DNA of 64,000 nt from Vigna angularis (GCF_016808095.1 NC_068973.1:17217501-17281500); one strand, 5' to 3'; numbered from the stretch's first letter, positions 9,529 through 20,892 are shown. Notes: generated from the sequence alone by a model not told the origin. Numbers and translations: made by a program.

Positions 9529-12500
9529 ATGTGGTATCTTGACAGTGGCTTTTCAAGACACATGACCGGTGACAAGAAAATGTTCATATCTTTTGAGAAG
9601 AAAAAGCAAGCATTTGTGACCTATGGGGATAACAACAAAGGTAGAATCATTGGAACTGGAGACATTGGAGGAGGAAACACACTGACAATAAAGGACGTGT
9701 TATATGTTGAAGGTCTCAAACACAACCTCCTAAGCATAAGCCAATTATGTGACAAGGGTCTCAAGGTAGCTTTTGAAAGTGATAAATGCACTGTATACTT
9801 TAAAAATTCTACTGATATTGCTTTGCAAGGTGTTAGGCATAATAACATTTACTTGATTGATATTGAAAGTGCATCTAGTCATAGTATAACATGTTTGGTT
9901 GCTAAAGAGGAAAATCATTGGCTATGGCATAAAAGAGCTGCACATATTCATATGCAACATTTGAATAAATTGATTTCAAAAGATCTTGTGATTGGTTTGC
10001 CTAAATTAAAATTTGAAAAAGACAAAATATGCTCTGCATGTCAAAAGGGAAAACAAACCAAATCCTCATTTTCATCTAAAAGCATGATTTCTACATCAAA
10101 ACCTTTAGAACTTTTGCATATGACCTGTTTGGTCCATCTAGAATTAAAAGTTTTGGTGGAAACTACTATGCTCTTATGATAGTTGATGATTACACTAGGT
10201 TTACTTCGACATTCTTTTTAACGTTGAAAAGTGAAGCTTTTAAAGCACTCAAATCATTTGCAAAACGTGTTCAAAATGAAAAGGATTTGACAATCAAAAC
10301 TTTGAGAAGTGATCATGGTAGTGAATTTAAAAATGAATCCTTTGAAAATTTTTGTGAAGAACATGGAATTGTTCATAATTTTTCTGCACCAAGAACTCCC
10401 CAACAAAATGGTGTTGTTGAAAGGAAAAATAGATCATTAGAAGAATTAGCTAGGACTCTTTTAAATGAATTTAATGTACCAAAATACTTTTGGGCTGATG
10501 CAGTTAGTACTGCTTGTTATGTATTGAACATGATGCTTATTAGGCCTATTCTTAAGCTAACTCCCTATGAACTGTTTAACGGTAGAAAACCAAATGTGTC
10601 TCATTTGAAAATCTTTGGATGCAAATGCTTTGTTTTGAATAATGGTAAAGATAATCTAGGTAAATTTGATGCTAAATCAGATGAAGCAATCTTCTTAGGT
10701 TATTCTTTAACTAGCAAAGCATATAGGGTGTTTAATAGAAGAACCTTGATAATTGAAGAATCAATGCATGTTGTCTTTGATGAAATTGTGGACCTTGAGG
10801 TGAACCCTCTTGAGTCAAATAAACCAATTGCAGGAGATGAGGATTACTTGAGAGAGGCTCTTGAAGAGATGTATCTAAATGAAAACTATCCTCCAAAAAC
10901 TCAAGATGATCATCAAGTGATTGATCATAAAAGCTATCAACAACCAAGAGGACTTTCTCTGGACAACATCATTGGAGATATATCAAAAGGGGTAACTACT
11001 AGACACAATCTTAATAATTTCTGCTTAACAATAGCTTTTGTGTCTCAAATAGAACCTAAGAACATAAAGGAAGCTCTTCAAGATGATAAATGGTGCGTTG
11101 CTATGCAAGAAGAGCTGAATCAATTTGAAAGGAATGATGTTTGGGAACTCATTCCTAAACAATATGATTATCAAATCATTGGAACAAAGTGGGTGTTTAG
11201 AAACAAGCTTGATGAAGATGGAAACATCACAAAGAACAAAGCAAGGCTAGTTGCAAAGGGCTAATGTCAAGAGGAAGGTATAGACTATGATGAAACCTAC
11301 GCCCCAGTAGCCAGGTTAGAAGCAATTAGATTGTTACTTGCTTATGCATCTTTGATGAAGTTTAAATTGTATCAAAATGGATGTAAAAAGTGCATTTTTG
11401 AATGGTTTCATAAAAGAAGAGGTTTATGTTAGTCAACCTCCTGGTTTTGAGGATTTTAAATATCTTGATTATGTTTATAAATTGAAAAAGGCCTTGTATG
11501 GTCTTAAACAGGCACCTAGGTCTTGGTATGAAAGACTTAGTACCTTTTTGATTGAGAATAATTTTTGTAGAGGAAAGGTTGATTCAACCTTGTTTATTAA
11601 GAAAGTAGGAAAACACATCTTGATTGCTCAAGTGTACGTAGATGATATTATTTTTGGGTCTACAGATGATTCATTTTGTGAAGGATTTGCACATATAATG
11701 CAAGGTGAGTTTGAGACGTCTATGATGGGTGAGCTGAATTTCTTTTTAGGACTGCAAATAAAGCAAATGGATGGGGGAACTTTTGTCTTCCAAACTAAAT
11801 ATTGTAGAGAAGTGCTTAAAAATTTTTGTATGGATACTTGTAAAGAAGCCAACACACCGATGGCAACTTCTTGCTATTTAGATAAGGATGAATCTGGTGA
11901 AGGAGAAAATGAAACCATGTTTAGAGGAATGATAGGATCTTTATTGTATCTAACTGCTAGTAGACCAGACATTATGCAAAGTGTATGTGTGTGTGCTAGG
12001 TACCAAGCTAATCCTAAGGAATCTTATTTAATTGTTGTTAAAAGGATTTTGAAATACCTTAAAGGAACCACATCTTTTGGACTTTGGTATCCTTTTGATG
12101 CTTCACCTAGGCTAATAGGTTATTCTGATTCAGATTACGGTGGCTGCAAAATTGATAGGAAAAGTACTAGTGGAACTTGTCATTTTTTGGGTTGTTCTTT
12201 AGTGTCTTGGCACTCAAAGAAACAAGCTTGTGTAGCCCTTATCTACCACTAAAGTTGAATACATTGCTGCTGACAATTGTTGTGCCCAAATTTTATGGGT
12301 GAAACAGCAATTGGAGGATTTTGATATCTTCCTTGATCACATTCCTCTAAAATGTGACAACACTAGTTCCATCAACCTAACCAAGAATCCCATAATGCAT
12401 TCAAGAACTAAGCATATTGAGATTAGACATCATTTCTTAAGAGATCATATTCAAAAGGGAGATTTCCAAATAGAATAATACTTTACATCAATTAGCAGAT

Positions 12501-12575
12501 ATCTTTACAAAAACTCTGCCTAAAGATAGATTCTATGAACTTAGAAGAGAGTTAGGACTGTTAGACATGTCTTAA
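9529..12575 (+). pseudogene. Copia pol (PR-IN-RT-RH), several frameshifts
   Basis: Protease comes first (WYLDSGFSRHMTG, active-site DSG). A GAG-pre-integrase HHCC zinc domain follows (about 9905-10060), then the integrase core (second Asp in LRSDHGSEF, Glu in NGVVERKNR). Reverse transcriptase starts near 11070 and has YVDD (YVDDIIFGS, about 11635). RNase H follows (GYSDSDYGG, SWHSKKQ; tail ends at 12575). Breaks: a one-base loss near 10122 destroys the first catalytic Asp of integrase; TAA at 11262-11264 lies in the early RT; frameshifts occur near 11373, 12235 and 12475. Several stops also separate it from gag. Intact pol would cleave, copy and integrate the element; this one cannot. Confidence 0.92.
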
Positions 12576-12589
12576 ATTTAAGATTTCTG

Positions 12590-12960
12590 AAATTTTCGCA
12601 TTTTTCGTAAACTTAGCGTTTTTAATCGATTTCATAAGATCATAATCGATTATTTTTGGCTTTTGAGAAAGGTTCTAATCGCAGAAAATCGATTATCCCC
12701 TGGAATAATCGATTATCCTAACTCAAACCCAAACCTGGGTATTCAAGAACAAATAATCGATTATCTTCATCAGTAATCGATTATCATACAATTCTTGGAA
12801 AATGACTTTTGAATAGATAATCGATTATCACTTACAATAATTGATTATCACGTGACTAGTTCAAAAATAGAGTCGTTGCAACGAACTCTAACAGCCATAA
12901 AACGGCTAAAAACGGCTAGATTCTCGTTTTCTCTTATAAATACTCTCCTATAATCGATTA
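12590..12960. repeat. Second TAATCGATTA palindrome array, between pol and the 3' ORF
   Basis: About nine copies of AATCGATTA/TAATCGATTA, one with ATTGAT, lie in the untranslated stretch just before the extra ORF. They use the same motif as the LTR arrays although this is internal sequence. The last copy (about 12952) is followed by the ORF leader. Confidence 0.88.
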
Positions 12961-13047
12961 ATGGTCATTCCTTTGCACCCAAACCATTGCTCAAATACAA
13001 TCTGCACAAAATCTCTTCCCTTTTTTCCACTTATCCCATTTTTTCCC

Positions 13048-14228
13048 ATGGCTGATTCAAGAAGACCACGTAGGAGGACTACTGGTGCTTCATCATCTCG
13101 TCCCAGAAACATTCGCCCTGCTTCCCTCGAAGGATGGATCTTGGATGAGGAAAAGCATGCTGAGTACGTTCACTCTTAGCAAGAACGTCGGATAATGGCG
13201 GTAAAGTTCATCCGCCTTGACTTTTAAAGATTTTACGGCTTTCAATTTTGAGATCTGCTCCACGCTCAAGGTCTTTCGCATCTCGTCGAGCAAAAGGGAT
13301 GTATATACCCTGATCTTATCCGTGTCTTCTACTTCAATCTGCGTTATCGTGACGACATCATCACCACAAAAGTGAAAGGAGTTTCAATCATTTTGGATGA
13401 TGACGTCTGGACGATTGTTGCTCAACTAACAATCTGGGATGATGCTGTCAAAGTCCATCTAGGCGTCCCGGACTTCAATCGCCTCCTCGCCTTTCAATCT
13501 TTTTTGCAACATCCTGACCAACAAATCAAACGTCGGCAGCTGCTAGTTGGTGGATTCAAGGTTGAGGAAAGGATGATCCACTACTTGATTGTATGGCTTC
13601 TATGTCCTCGTGCCACTAACCATGCTCAATGTTCGGAGCAAGATCTTCTACTCTTGTATGGGATTTTAAATCACATACACATTGATTGGCCAACACTCAT
13701 CTCCGACACCATGTTGAAGGCCAGGAAATACCATGCTTATCATCTTCCATATGCACTTCTTATCTCTTGAATTTTAGAGTACAAAGGCGTAAGTGTGGAA
13801 GGCAAACTCACTCAAGCCATTCAAGCAATTGGAACTAAGATTGACGAGACAACATTTCGACAAATGGGATTTATTGCTCGTGACCGCGTGATCATTCACA
13901 AGGATGATGATCACCAAGATGATGACAATGATGATATGGATGCCCATATGGCTAACCCAGTCCAAGCTGCTGATCCGGCTGATGTTGGTCCTTCTCAAAT
14001 GCCTTCCTCTTCCTCACTAACTATGGAGAAGCATTTTGGAAACATGTCTAAACAACTGGAGGATATGCGTCTTGCTCAACAAGCCACTTTGAACAGATAT
14101 ATGAGTGGCAACAAAATCATGAAAAATATGTGATCGACCAGTTCAATGACCTTGATACTCGTCTTGGAAACATTGAAAATCACTTTAATCTTCAACCTCC
14201 AGAAAAACCACCCAATCTTGAATTTTAG
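13048..14228 (+). pseudogene. Extra 3' ORF in env position (plant transposon protein domain), broken
   Basis: One frame from Met 13048 (MADSRRPRRRTTGASSS) runs through an N-terminal basic region and a well-conserved central domain (DLIRVFYFNLRYRD, VPDFNRLLAFQSF, RRQLLVGGFKVEERMIHYLI). An Asp-rich segment and a Gln/Leu-rich coiled coil follow. I recognise the central part as the 'putative plant transposon protein' domain common in legume proteomes (I believe PF20167); its function is unknown. Stops interrupt the frame at 13177 (TAG), 13225 (TAA), 13249 (TGA) and 13768 (TGA). A frameshift near 14125 moves the tail to a frame ending at about 14228. It lacks an obvious signal peptide or transmembrane segment, so its place after pol is the only env-like property. 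Confidence 0.72.
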
Positions 14229-14519
14229 ATTTAGGATTTTATGTTAGTATGCTTTGATGATTGTTTGTTTTGACTTCATGTTTTATGTTCTTCTTTATGA
14301 TGAAAATGTAACCTTTTTTTTCATGAATAAAATGATCTCTTATTTTAGTGCATCCATTGTTTAATTGAGGGGGAGCTCATATTAAGGAGGAGCATTTTTC
14401 ATTCATCTTTTTGCTTATGATCAAAAAGGGGGAGATTGTCTATCCACTTGTATTTTTTGCAGATTAACCAAAGTTGCTTTTAAACAAGTATTTTTTATCA
14501 TCATCAAAAAGGGGGAGAT
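14229..14519 (+). other. Polypurine tracts before the 3' LTR
   Basis: AAAAAGGGGGAGAT ends directly at the 3' LTR (14505-14519). An almost identical tract occurs upstream near 14424-14437, and a shorter GAGGGGGAGC near 14368. Repeated polypurine tracts, the primers for plus-strand DNA synthesis, are a described Sirevirus trait. Confidence 0.85.
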
Positions 14520-15584
14520 TGTTACCAATGAGGAGCATTGGTAAATTTGAAGATAAATAATTTTGATGATTCTGCAAGAAGATAGACTTGAAGAAGCTGT
14601 TAAAATTGTTTTAAAAGCACTTTGTAGAATATAAATGTATTAGGAAAGTCTTTGAATATGTAATACTTAGAAAATCTTGTATCTTTAGTTAAGTTATGCA
14701 TTTAATCGATTGTGTGAAGCTATAATTGATTATCATGAGCACTCTTGAAAAAACATTTCGCTTTGGAATAATCGATTATTCCATCAAATAATCGATTATC
14801 AACTGGTCCTGATGAGAACTGCCCAAGTCGCTAGAACAATCGATTATCACTTTTTGAAAAACCCTGTAACGGACTTAAATAATCGATTATCACTAACAAT
14901 AATCGATTATCAGTGGCAGTTGTAATCTGTCTTTTCAAACTTAGATCAGTTGCCTTTATATAGTTGTTCCAAAACCCTTAGAGGGTTAACTCTGAGCTTT
15001 TTGAGAATACAGTTTGTCTGAGGAAGTTCCAAAAAGCTAGTTCAAGTGCTTTGCCTGGTCTCGTGAATAGGAGAAGCTCGCGCTTTGTGGGTCAAAGGTC
15101 GGAGCGGTTCTCTTCGAGTTGGTAAGGTTGTCATCTTCCGGTTCGTGTGTCGAAGGAAAATTTTTATTCGCACTGTTTTGGTTCGTTGGTCGAAGGAAAA
15201 TGTAGATTCCTGCTTGCGATTGATTGGTCGAAGGAAACTCCCTTCCGGTTCGTTCGTCGAAGAAAGGTTTTATCTTTCTATTTTATTCACTCCATTGTAA
15301 ATCTGTGAAAAAAAATTTTAGTGAAAAACGTCAATCACTTTTTATAGTGATTAACAACTGGACGTAGATTCTTTTGAATCGAACCAGGATAAAAATTCTG
15401 TGTTGAATTTTTCTACTCCCTACACTCTTTACATTTTGCGCATATCAACTGTTCGATAAATTTTCTCTAAGAAAATTAATTTTCTAAAACGGACCATCTT
15501 AATACAAGTTTGACCGAACACGCTTTTCGCTATCTATATTTCATTCCGTTGCGCGACTCTATAACGGTACTGATTGTTCCGACA
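14520..15584 (+). repeat. 3' LTR of the Copia element
   Basis: It runs from TGTTACCAATG to CCGACA, 1065 bp, and matches the 5' LTR over its whole length. It includes the palindrome array (about 14702-14920), the TATA box near 14956 and a run of GGTCGAAGGAA repeats near 15130-15270. Confidence 0.92.
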
Positions 15585-15589
15585 ATCAC
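15585..15589. repeat. Target-site duplication, right copy (ATCAC)
   Basis: Matches 6705-6709 and fixes both ends of the inserted Copia element. Confidence 0.9.
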
Positions 15590-15980
15590 CATATATTTTG
15601 TGTAGCTCAACAACTAATATGTGGTTATCCTGTGTGAGACGGTTGAGGCATCTCATGTCTTTCACATTTATTGTGTCTTTGACCAACTTTTTGTGCTTCA
15701 ATATTGATTTGTCCTTTTCTCTTATCGAGATAGCCATTTCATCTTTTATCTTGCTGATACTCATTTGAAGATCCCTTGTTTCCTCCTCAAACGATGTGAG
15801 TTTTTTGTTTAGCTCATCATTTTCTTTTGAAATTCCTTTAGCTTGTATCTTCAATCTTTGACAGATCTTGGTCAATCTTGTGCATTTTGCGAGAACTCTA
15901 TTATAGGCTTCAGTGACTGATTCTAGATCAAAAAAGTCTATTTCACCGTTGTTGTCTATTTCAGTGATACATGAGGTCAT
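15585..15980 (-). pseudogene. Upstream part of a coiled-coil Copia-like ORF, cut by an insertion
   Basis: The minus frame starts at Met 15980 (MTSCITEIDNNGEIDFFD), about 170 bases downstream of a primer-binding site. It encodes a Lys/Glu-rich coiled coil (ENDELNKKLTSFEEE, DEMAISIREKDKS). It stays open to the ATCAC insertion point and resumes at 6709. The composition resembles the coiled-coil C-terminal part of Sirevirus-type gag proteins, as in 8839-9429, but no zinc knuckle or gag core is seen. It may be a shortened, non-autonomous relative. Codons between the primer site and this Met (for example from the ATG near 16098) have weak gag resemblance only. Confidence 0.6.
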
Positions 15981-16152
15981 CTACTTCATGTTCAAGGATA
16001 TAGTTTGTGCTCCTAAAGTTTTCTAAAGTTGTGATGTTCCTTGTGTGCAAGTTGTGGCAGAGATGATGGAGACCATCGAGGTTGCACCTGTTGTTTTCCA
16101 TATTTAAGAATCGTTTCCTCGAGTTCGGTTAAGAACTAACCCCGCGAGGTTA

Positions 16153-16164
16153 GCTCTGATACCA
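16153..16164 (-). other. Primer-binding site (tRNA-Met), minus strand
   Basis: Minus-strand TGGTATCAGAGC lies seven bases from the inner LTR end at 16172. It orients the surrounding element on the minus strand. Confidence 0.88.
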
Positions 16165-16509
16165 ACTGAAGTGTTAAAGGAAAAATTCTTTTCGCAACCC
16201 TTCTGATATAACATATTGTTGAGTTTTGTGTTTTTCTAATAAAGGCTTAGATGCTCGACCTAATAAGTGATCATAAAAGATAGTTTCTTTTGACGTGTTA
16301 TCCAGAATGTACACGGCAGAGTTTATAAGAACTTCCATTGATAAAGATTAATCGTTTAGTGCAGAAGGTTCTTGTATTTAGAAATAAAAACATAGTTGCG
16401 GGTTTTACAAGAGAAGAGATAATTGCACATATATTTTTATATTGGTTCACTCCAACTGAGCTACGTCCAGTCTCCTAAGCACAGGGTTCCACTATAATAT
16501 TCAACAAGA

Positions 16510-16680
16510 TTACAACTGAGTATTCTCACCACTCCTGGTCTTTTCAGTGAGCGAATAACCTCTTATTACCCTAGACTAGATGAGTATTCTCACTACTCCT
16601 GGTCTCTTCAGACAGCAAATAACCTCCTGTTACCTTAGACTGAATGAGTATTCGCACCACTCTTAGTACTAAGCAACCCT
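16510..16680. repeat. Three-copy repeat in the minus-strand LTR
   Basis: Three diverged units contain GAGTATTC(T/G)CACCACTC, 'CTGGTCTCTTCAG' and 'AATAACCTC..TTACCCTAGACT'. They start near 16518, 16581 and 16645. Confidence 0.7.
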
Positions 16681-16890
16681 GTCTAGATTTCCTTAACTCA
16701 ACTAAGTTCAACAAGTGTTTTAATTCTCTTCAGAATTGCAATCAACGATTGCTTACAAGTCGTTCAGACTATTACTCTCGTAGAGGATGAGATTACAATA
16801 CAATGTAGTCTATACACTCGCAGGTGTTTCTCTCTTTTCTCTTTCATTCTTTCTTAAAATCAGTAAGCAATATTACAATGAAGCTCGAGA

Positions 16891-16895
16891 GTATT
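16891..16895. repeat. Target-site duplication, left copy (GTATT)
   Basis: GTATT directly precedes the solo LTR and recurs at 20196-20200. Confidence 0.9.
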
Positions 16896-17099
16896 TGTAA
16901 GACCCTAATGCTGTCAAAGTTTGACATGGTTTACTATTTTAATTATAACTTTTTGTAGAAAATATCAATTAAGTTGATTCTTTTTTTATTGGATAGTAGA
17001 CTCAAAGAGCTTCGATTTGAGTACTCATACGCGTATTTTCGACTTCGGGAAGGCGGTCAACCGGACGGTCAAAGTTGCGACAATTGTGCAGCTGGGGGA

Positions 17100-17205
17100 C
17101 TTGCGTCCAGTGCCCTTTCCTCTTGGGCGCCCAGGCGCGAGGCCTGCGCAAAAAGTGGCGCCCAGCGCCTCTTGTGGGGCGCCCGGGCGCAAGCGTATCA
17201 GTTTT
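17100..17205. repeat. GC-rich GGCGCCC module 1 in the solo LTR
   Basis: A GC-rich block with repeated GCGCCCAGGCGCGAGG and GGCGCCCAGCGCC phrases stands out against its AT-rich surroundings. A diverged second copy lies at 17935-18040. The phrases are self-complementary and could form strong hairpins. Confidence 0.8.
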
Positions 17206-17934
17206 CAGATCTGAAATGAGTGGGGATTGCGTGGAAAGTTGGGGAATATGCTCCATAATCATAATGTTTGTCCCTTGGGCCAGAGAGGAGCGTGGGCAGA
17301 CCTCCTTTCCAATTATTAAGTGCTTCTTAGTGGATTAAGGGGGCCATGGTGTCTCTTGGACATATCTACAAGTGTGGGAAAAGGAGGAAGTGGGTTCTGC
17401 ACTTGTGGGAGTGGAGTTGTTGCTGCAAAATCTGTGAGAGATGTGAAGTTGAGAGCTTCTAGAGTTGCAAGGAGGCCAAGGTGCTGCAAGTCTTGTGAAG
17501 ATGGATTCAAGGTTTGCAAAGGAAGCCTTCAAGAGGTAAGGGGTTTAAGTTGGGATATAACATAGTGTATGATGGGTAGAAGGTAAAGGAGCTAGTGTCT
17601 TATTGAAAATATGTTGTATGATCTGTATGTATGTCAAATTCTGAGCTGGTATGTTGTTGATATAAAACTGTGTTATTATTGATAGTATGAAGAATTGAAG
17701 GTTTTAAAGGATAGAAATGAAATTGGGCAACTTGTAGAAGTGAATTTGGACTTTTAAAGTGTCAAAAGTGGTTTGATACACCTAGTCTTGGATCTAGTGA
17801 TCAAAAGGATGTTTGTTTCAACTTATAAACGTGTTTCCCATCAATATCAATCAATGTATAGAGAAACCCTTTAGCCATTAAAACAGGTTCCAAGTGCATC
17901 AAAAGTGAAATTTCATGGTTGCTGTCAACTGGAT

Positions 17935-18040
17935 GCGAGGCGGTTCGCACCCAATGCCCCCCAAGCGCGCCCAGGCGCGAGGTTTTCGCAAAAAGTCGCG
18001 CCTAGCGCCCCCCCAGGCGCGCCTGGGTGCGAGGTGTTCG
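17935..18040. repeat. GC-rich GGCGCCC module 2 in the solo LTR
   Basis: Second copy of the module at 17100-17205. It shares 'GCGCCCAGGCGCGAGG', 'CGCAAAAAGT' and 'CGCGCCTAGCGCC'. Confidence 0.8.
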
Positions 18041-19324
18041 TAGAAAGTGGCTTTGTCTTTATTTTTGAATGTTTTTGGGGTTCTAGATGTCTGTTTTGGA
18101 CGTTTCTTAGGTCGTTTTGGGGGTTTTGAACCTGTCCGGAAATGTTGGTGATGGTTTTAAAGCCATTTTCTTTGTCTAAGTATGAGTTACGGGGTTTTGT
18201 GTTGTTTAGTGGTTCTCTTGGGAATGTTATTGTCTGGTAATATGTATTGGATTGATTAATGTTGTTTGCTTAACGGATTGTCATGTACGATTATGTATGT
18301 CTTGAGTAGAAGAAGAACATGAAGGAAGAATTATGAAAGTGAAAGGTGGAGATGGGCACATTACAATAGAGGCAAGGAGAAGTAATGAGAGTCTTGGGGT
18401 AGGATTTGAGAAAGAAAGGAATGGAGTAGAGTCTTGGAGTTGACTTGGAATGTTATGAAAATGAAGAAAAAGAGAATAGTGAAATGAAAATTGTAGTGTT
18501 TAGGTGTGTGGAGAAGGAGTTACATGGGTGGGACGTAAATGGAGTGAGGAATGAGTGTGAAGTTGGGATTGAAAAGTCAAGGAGAGATTAAACAAATTAG
18601 AAGTGAGTGTTGGTGGAAGGTTGGTTAATTAAAGAAAAGATAGGAGAAGAAAGTGGAGTGCCGTAAGTGGTGGGAAAAATAAAGAGAGGAAAACAAGGAG
18701 AAAGTGGTGTATAATATGGTGGGGTCATAAGTGTTGATGGATTTAATGAAATGAAGAGAGGAAAACAAGGAGAAAGTGGTGTATACTATGGTGGGGTCTT
18801 GAGTGTTGGTGGATTTAATTTAAGAAAAAGAAAAGGGTAAGGTGGTTGGGTGAAGAAGAGTGATTACGTAATTTTGGTGTGAGGAAGAGATTGTTTGGTT
18901 TGAAATGTCAAATAAAGTGGGAAATGGGATCCATGGCTTTATGATAAAAGATGAGTGAATGAAATTTATGTATTGAAAACAAAAGAGAAAGAGAAAGAAG
19001 TGAAGGATTATGTAAATAGAGAAAGAGAGAATTGGTAAGAAATTAGTAGTTTCATGTAGGACCTACTTGGAAGTAAGAGAAAATGAAATTTAATGGTTTT
19101 GGGATTTACTTGAAGAGTTAGATGTAGAAGGGAGTGTGTTTAGAGTAAAAATGGGTGTATTGATATTAGATGTTTTCTTTGGTGTTGGGAATTTAGTAAA
19201 AATGGGGGTGCACTAGAAATGTTGTTCTAGTTTATGGAAGTGTGAATTTAGTAGTTTCAGAGGAGTGCGACAGTGGGATAAATAATTAAATTAAGTTATT
19301 TAATTATTTGTTAGTCAATGAATT

Positions 19325-19530
19325 TTGTTGAATCGATGATATTCGTATTGCGATACGATAGTGTGTTGAGTCTCTGCGGAGATTGAGGTCGAGTGTGATG
19401 GTTGTGATGGTAAAATTGTGAGAGCAAGCGTTCTGTCATTTCCTTAGAATTTTTGTCGAATCGATGGTGTTCGTATTGCGATACAATAGTGTGTTGAGTC
19501 TCTGCGGAGGCTGAGATTCGAGTGTCACCC
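19325..19530. repeat. Tandem duplication with CpG sites near the LTR 3' side
   Basis: Two copies (about 19332-19400 and 19454-19525) share TCGAT, ATTCGTATTGCGATAC and GTGTGTTGAGTCTCTGCGGAG, in the 3' part of the solo LTR. Confidence 0.8.
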
Positions 19531-20195
19531 TTTCCTCATGGTGGGGACTAGAGAGAGTTGGATGTCTCGCCCAATGACTTCGGCTCGTGTGAGTATAGTG
19601 CTCGGTGGGTGCGCCTAACCGAAGTTTTTACTCGTAATTCCTTGAGGAGTCGGGGAGATAGGTCTGAAGTTGCGATGGAAGATGACTCGAATCGCCCTGT
19701 TTTGCGAAACAGGTTTGGTACGACAAAATTCAAGGAAACAACAGAAGCTTGTGTCAATGGATTGAGTTGTGAGTTTAATACTGTGACGTATTGTAATGTT
19801 GTGACCTTGATAGTCTGGGTAGTGATGATCTAAGTTATGAGTTGAATATTGTGTTGTATTGGAAGGTTGTGACTAGGATAATCTAAGTTATGATATTTTG
19901 ATATTGAAATTATATGCTATGTTAGGTTCTTAGTTACTCACCCTTTCATGTTGTGGTTGTGGTTTCAACCTATGATGATCGTACTTGTACGGGAGTAGAT
20001 GGCGTTGCAGATGAGGCAGAGATGAAGTAGCACGTCGAGAGTTATGGGAAATACTATGGGGAATTGAATAATGAATTTGATATTTGTAAGGTTTCAACCT
20101 TATGTTGTAAGACGCCTAGACTTCTGTTGTATAGTTCCGCGATGTTAATCCAAAAAAAAAAACTGGCGTAAAATTTTGGATTTTGGGGTGTTACA

Positions 20196-20200
20196 GTATT
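20196..20200. repeat. Target-site duplication, right copy (GTATT)
   Basis: Matches 16891-16895. Confidence 0.9.
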
Positions 20201-20883
20201 TCCTTTCTTTTTTCCTCTTCTTCTATTTTTCTCCTCAAATGTTTTCTTTTTCTTGAGCTCTTTCTATTCTTTTCTTTTGAATTCTTTTTAAAGGATGAAT
20301 ATTTTGTTGTATGTTATCCTCTTGATTCTTCATTTGATTGATCTTCTATTTAAAGGCTTTTTGGGTAAGTGTCTGTTAGACTAAGCTTTTGGCCTTGATT
20401 CTTATGTCTTATCTTTCTTCGTTATAACAATTGTTGGTTAAAGTCAACTTGTCAGAGCAGACATGCTTTTTCAGTACTTTTCTTGAAGTAGGTTGTACTT
20501 TCTTTTAGACACCGCTTCAAGTAAAGAACACTCTGTGAATATCTCTTCTGTCTGTAACGTCCACTTCTGATATTTTAATTTGAAGCTTGTCGATGCGTGT
20601 AGAGTAGCTCATCTGCAAAGAATAGAGTAGATTGTGCATGCAGCAAATATGTCTTTTCTCTTATCACTTTTGTTATTTTTGAACGTTAAGCATTTAATGT
20701 CAGTTAATGCTTGCTTAGAACAACAAAGTGCTTTTTGATTTCCTACCATTGAGGTAGCATTTAACAATTAGGGTTTTCTTCTAAAGATACTAAGTGTTGA
20801 GTAAAGACTTCATCGTTAGATGAAATAATAGTTTAGCTCACGATATCGTTTAGACTAAGTAAACGTTTCTTGTGAATTTGTTT

Positions 20884-20892
20884 CTTTATATA
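20884..20892 (-). promoter_or_regulatory. Minus-strand LTR TATA box
   Basis: Minus-strand CTATATAAAG in the split Copia-like LTR, oriented toward its primer site. Confidence 0.55.

Larger units (their letters stand above)
6710..15584 (+). mobile_element. Complete Sirevirus-like Ty1/Copia retrotransposon, decayed
   Basis: The order is 5' LTR (6710-7755), tRNA-Met primer site, gag, pol (protease, integrase, reverse transcriptase, RNase H), an extra 3' ORF, repeated polypurine tracts, and 3' LTR (14520-15584), flanked by ATCAC. The Copia order (integrase before reverse transcriptase) is clear. A long gag with a coiled coil after the zinc knuckle, palindrome-rich LTRs, repeated polypurine tracts and an ORF between pol and the 3' LTR fit the Sirevirus lineage. 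Gag, pol and the extra ORF all carry frameshifts or stops, so this copy cannot make its own proteins. It inserted into the coding part of an older minus-strand Copia-like element. Confidence 0.92.
16896..20195 (+). mobile_element. Ty3/gypsy-type solo LTR, 3.3 kb
   Basis: It begins TGTAAGACCC and ends GGGGTGTTACA, flanked by GTATT on both sides. There is no primer site or coding region, so this is a solo LTR left by recombination between two LTRs. The ends resemble the LTR at 889-3528, which suggests plus orientation. Inside are two GC-rich modules and a CpG-containing tandem duplication (separate entries). ORFs of 60-91 aa within it are not genes. Confidence 0.88.

Noticed and set aside
12961..13047. 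Upstream Met extending the third ORF of the Copia element
   Set aside because: The extra residues are His/Phe/Pro-rich leader; Met 13048 begins the recognisable basic N-terminus.
16974..17565. Several overlapping ORFs of 65-87 aa on both strands
   Set aside because: They lie in the GC-rich module of a solo LTR, where stop codons are rare by composition.
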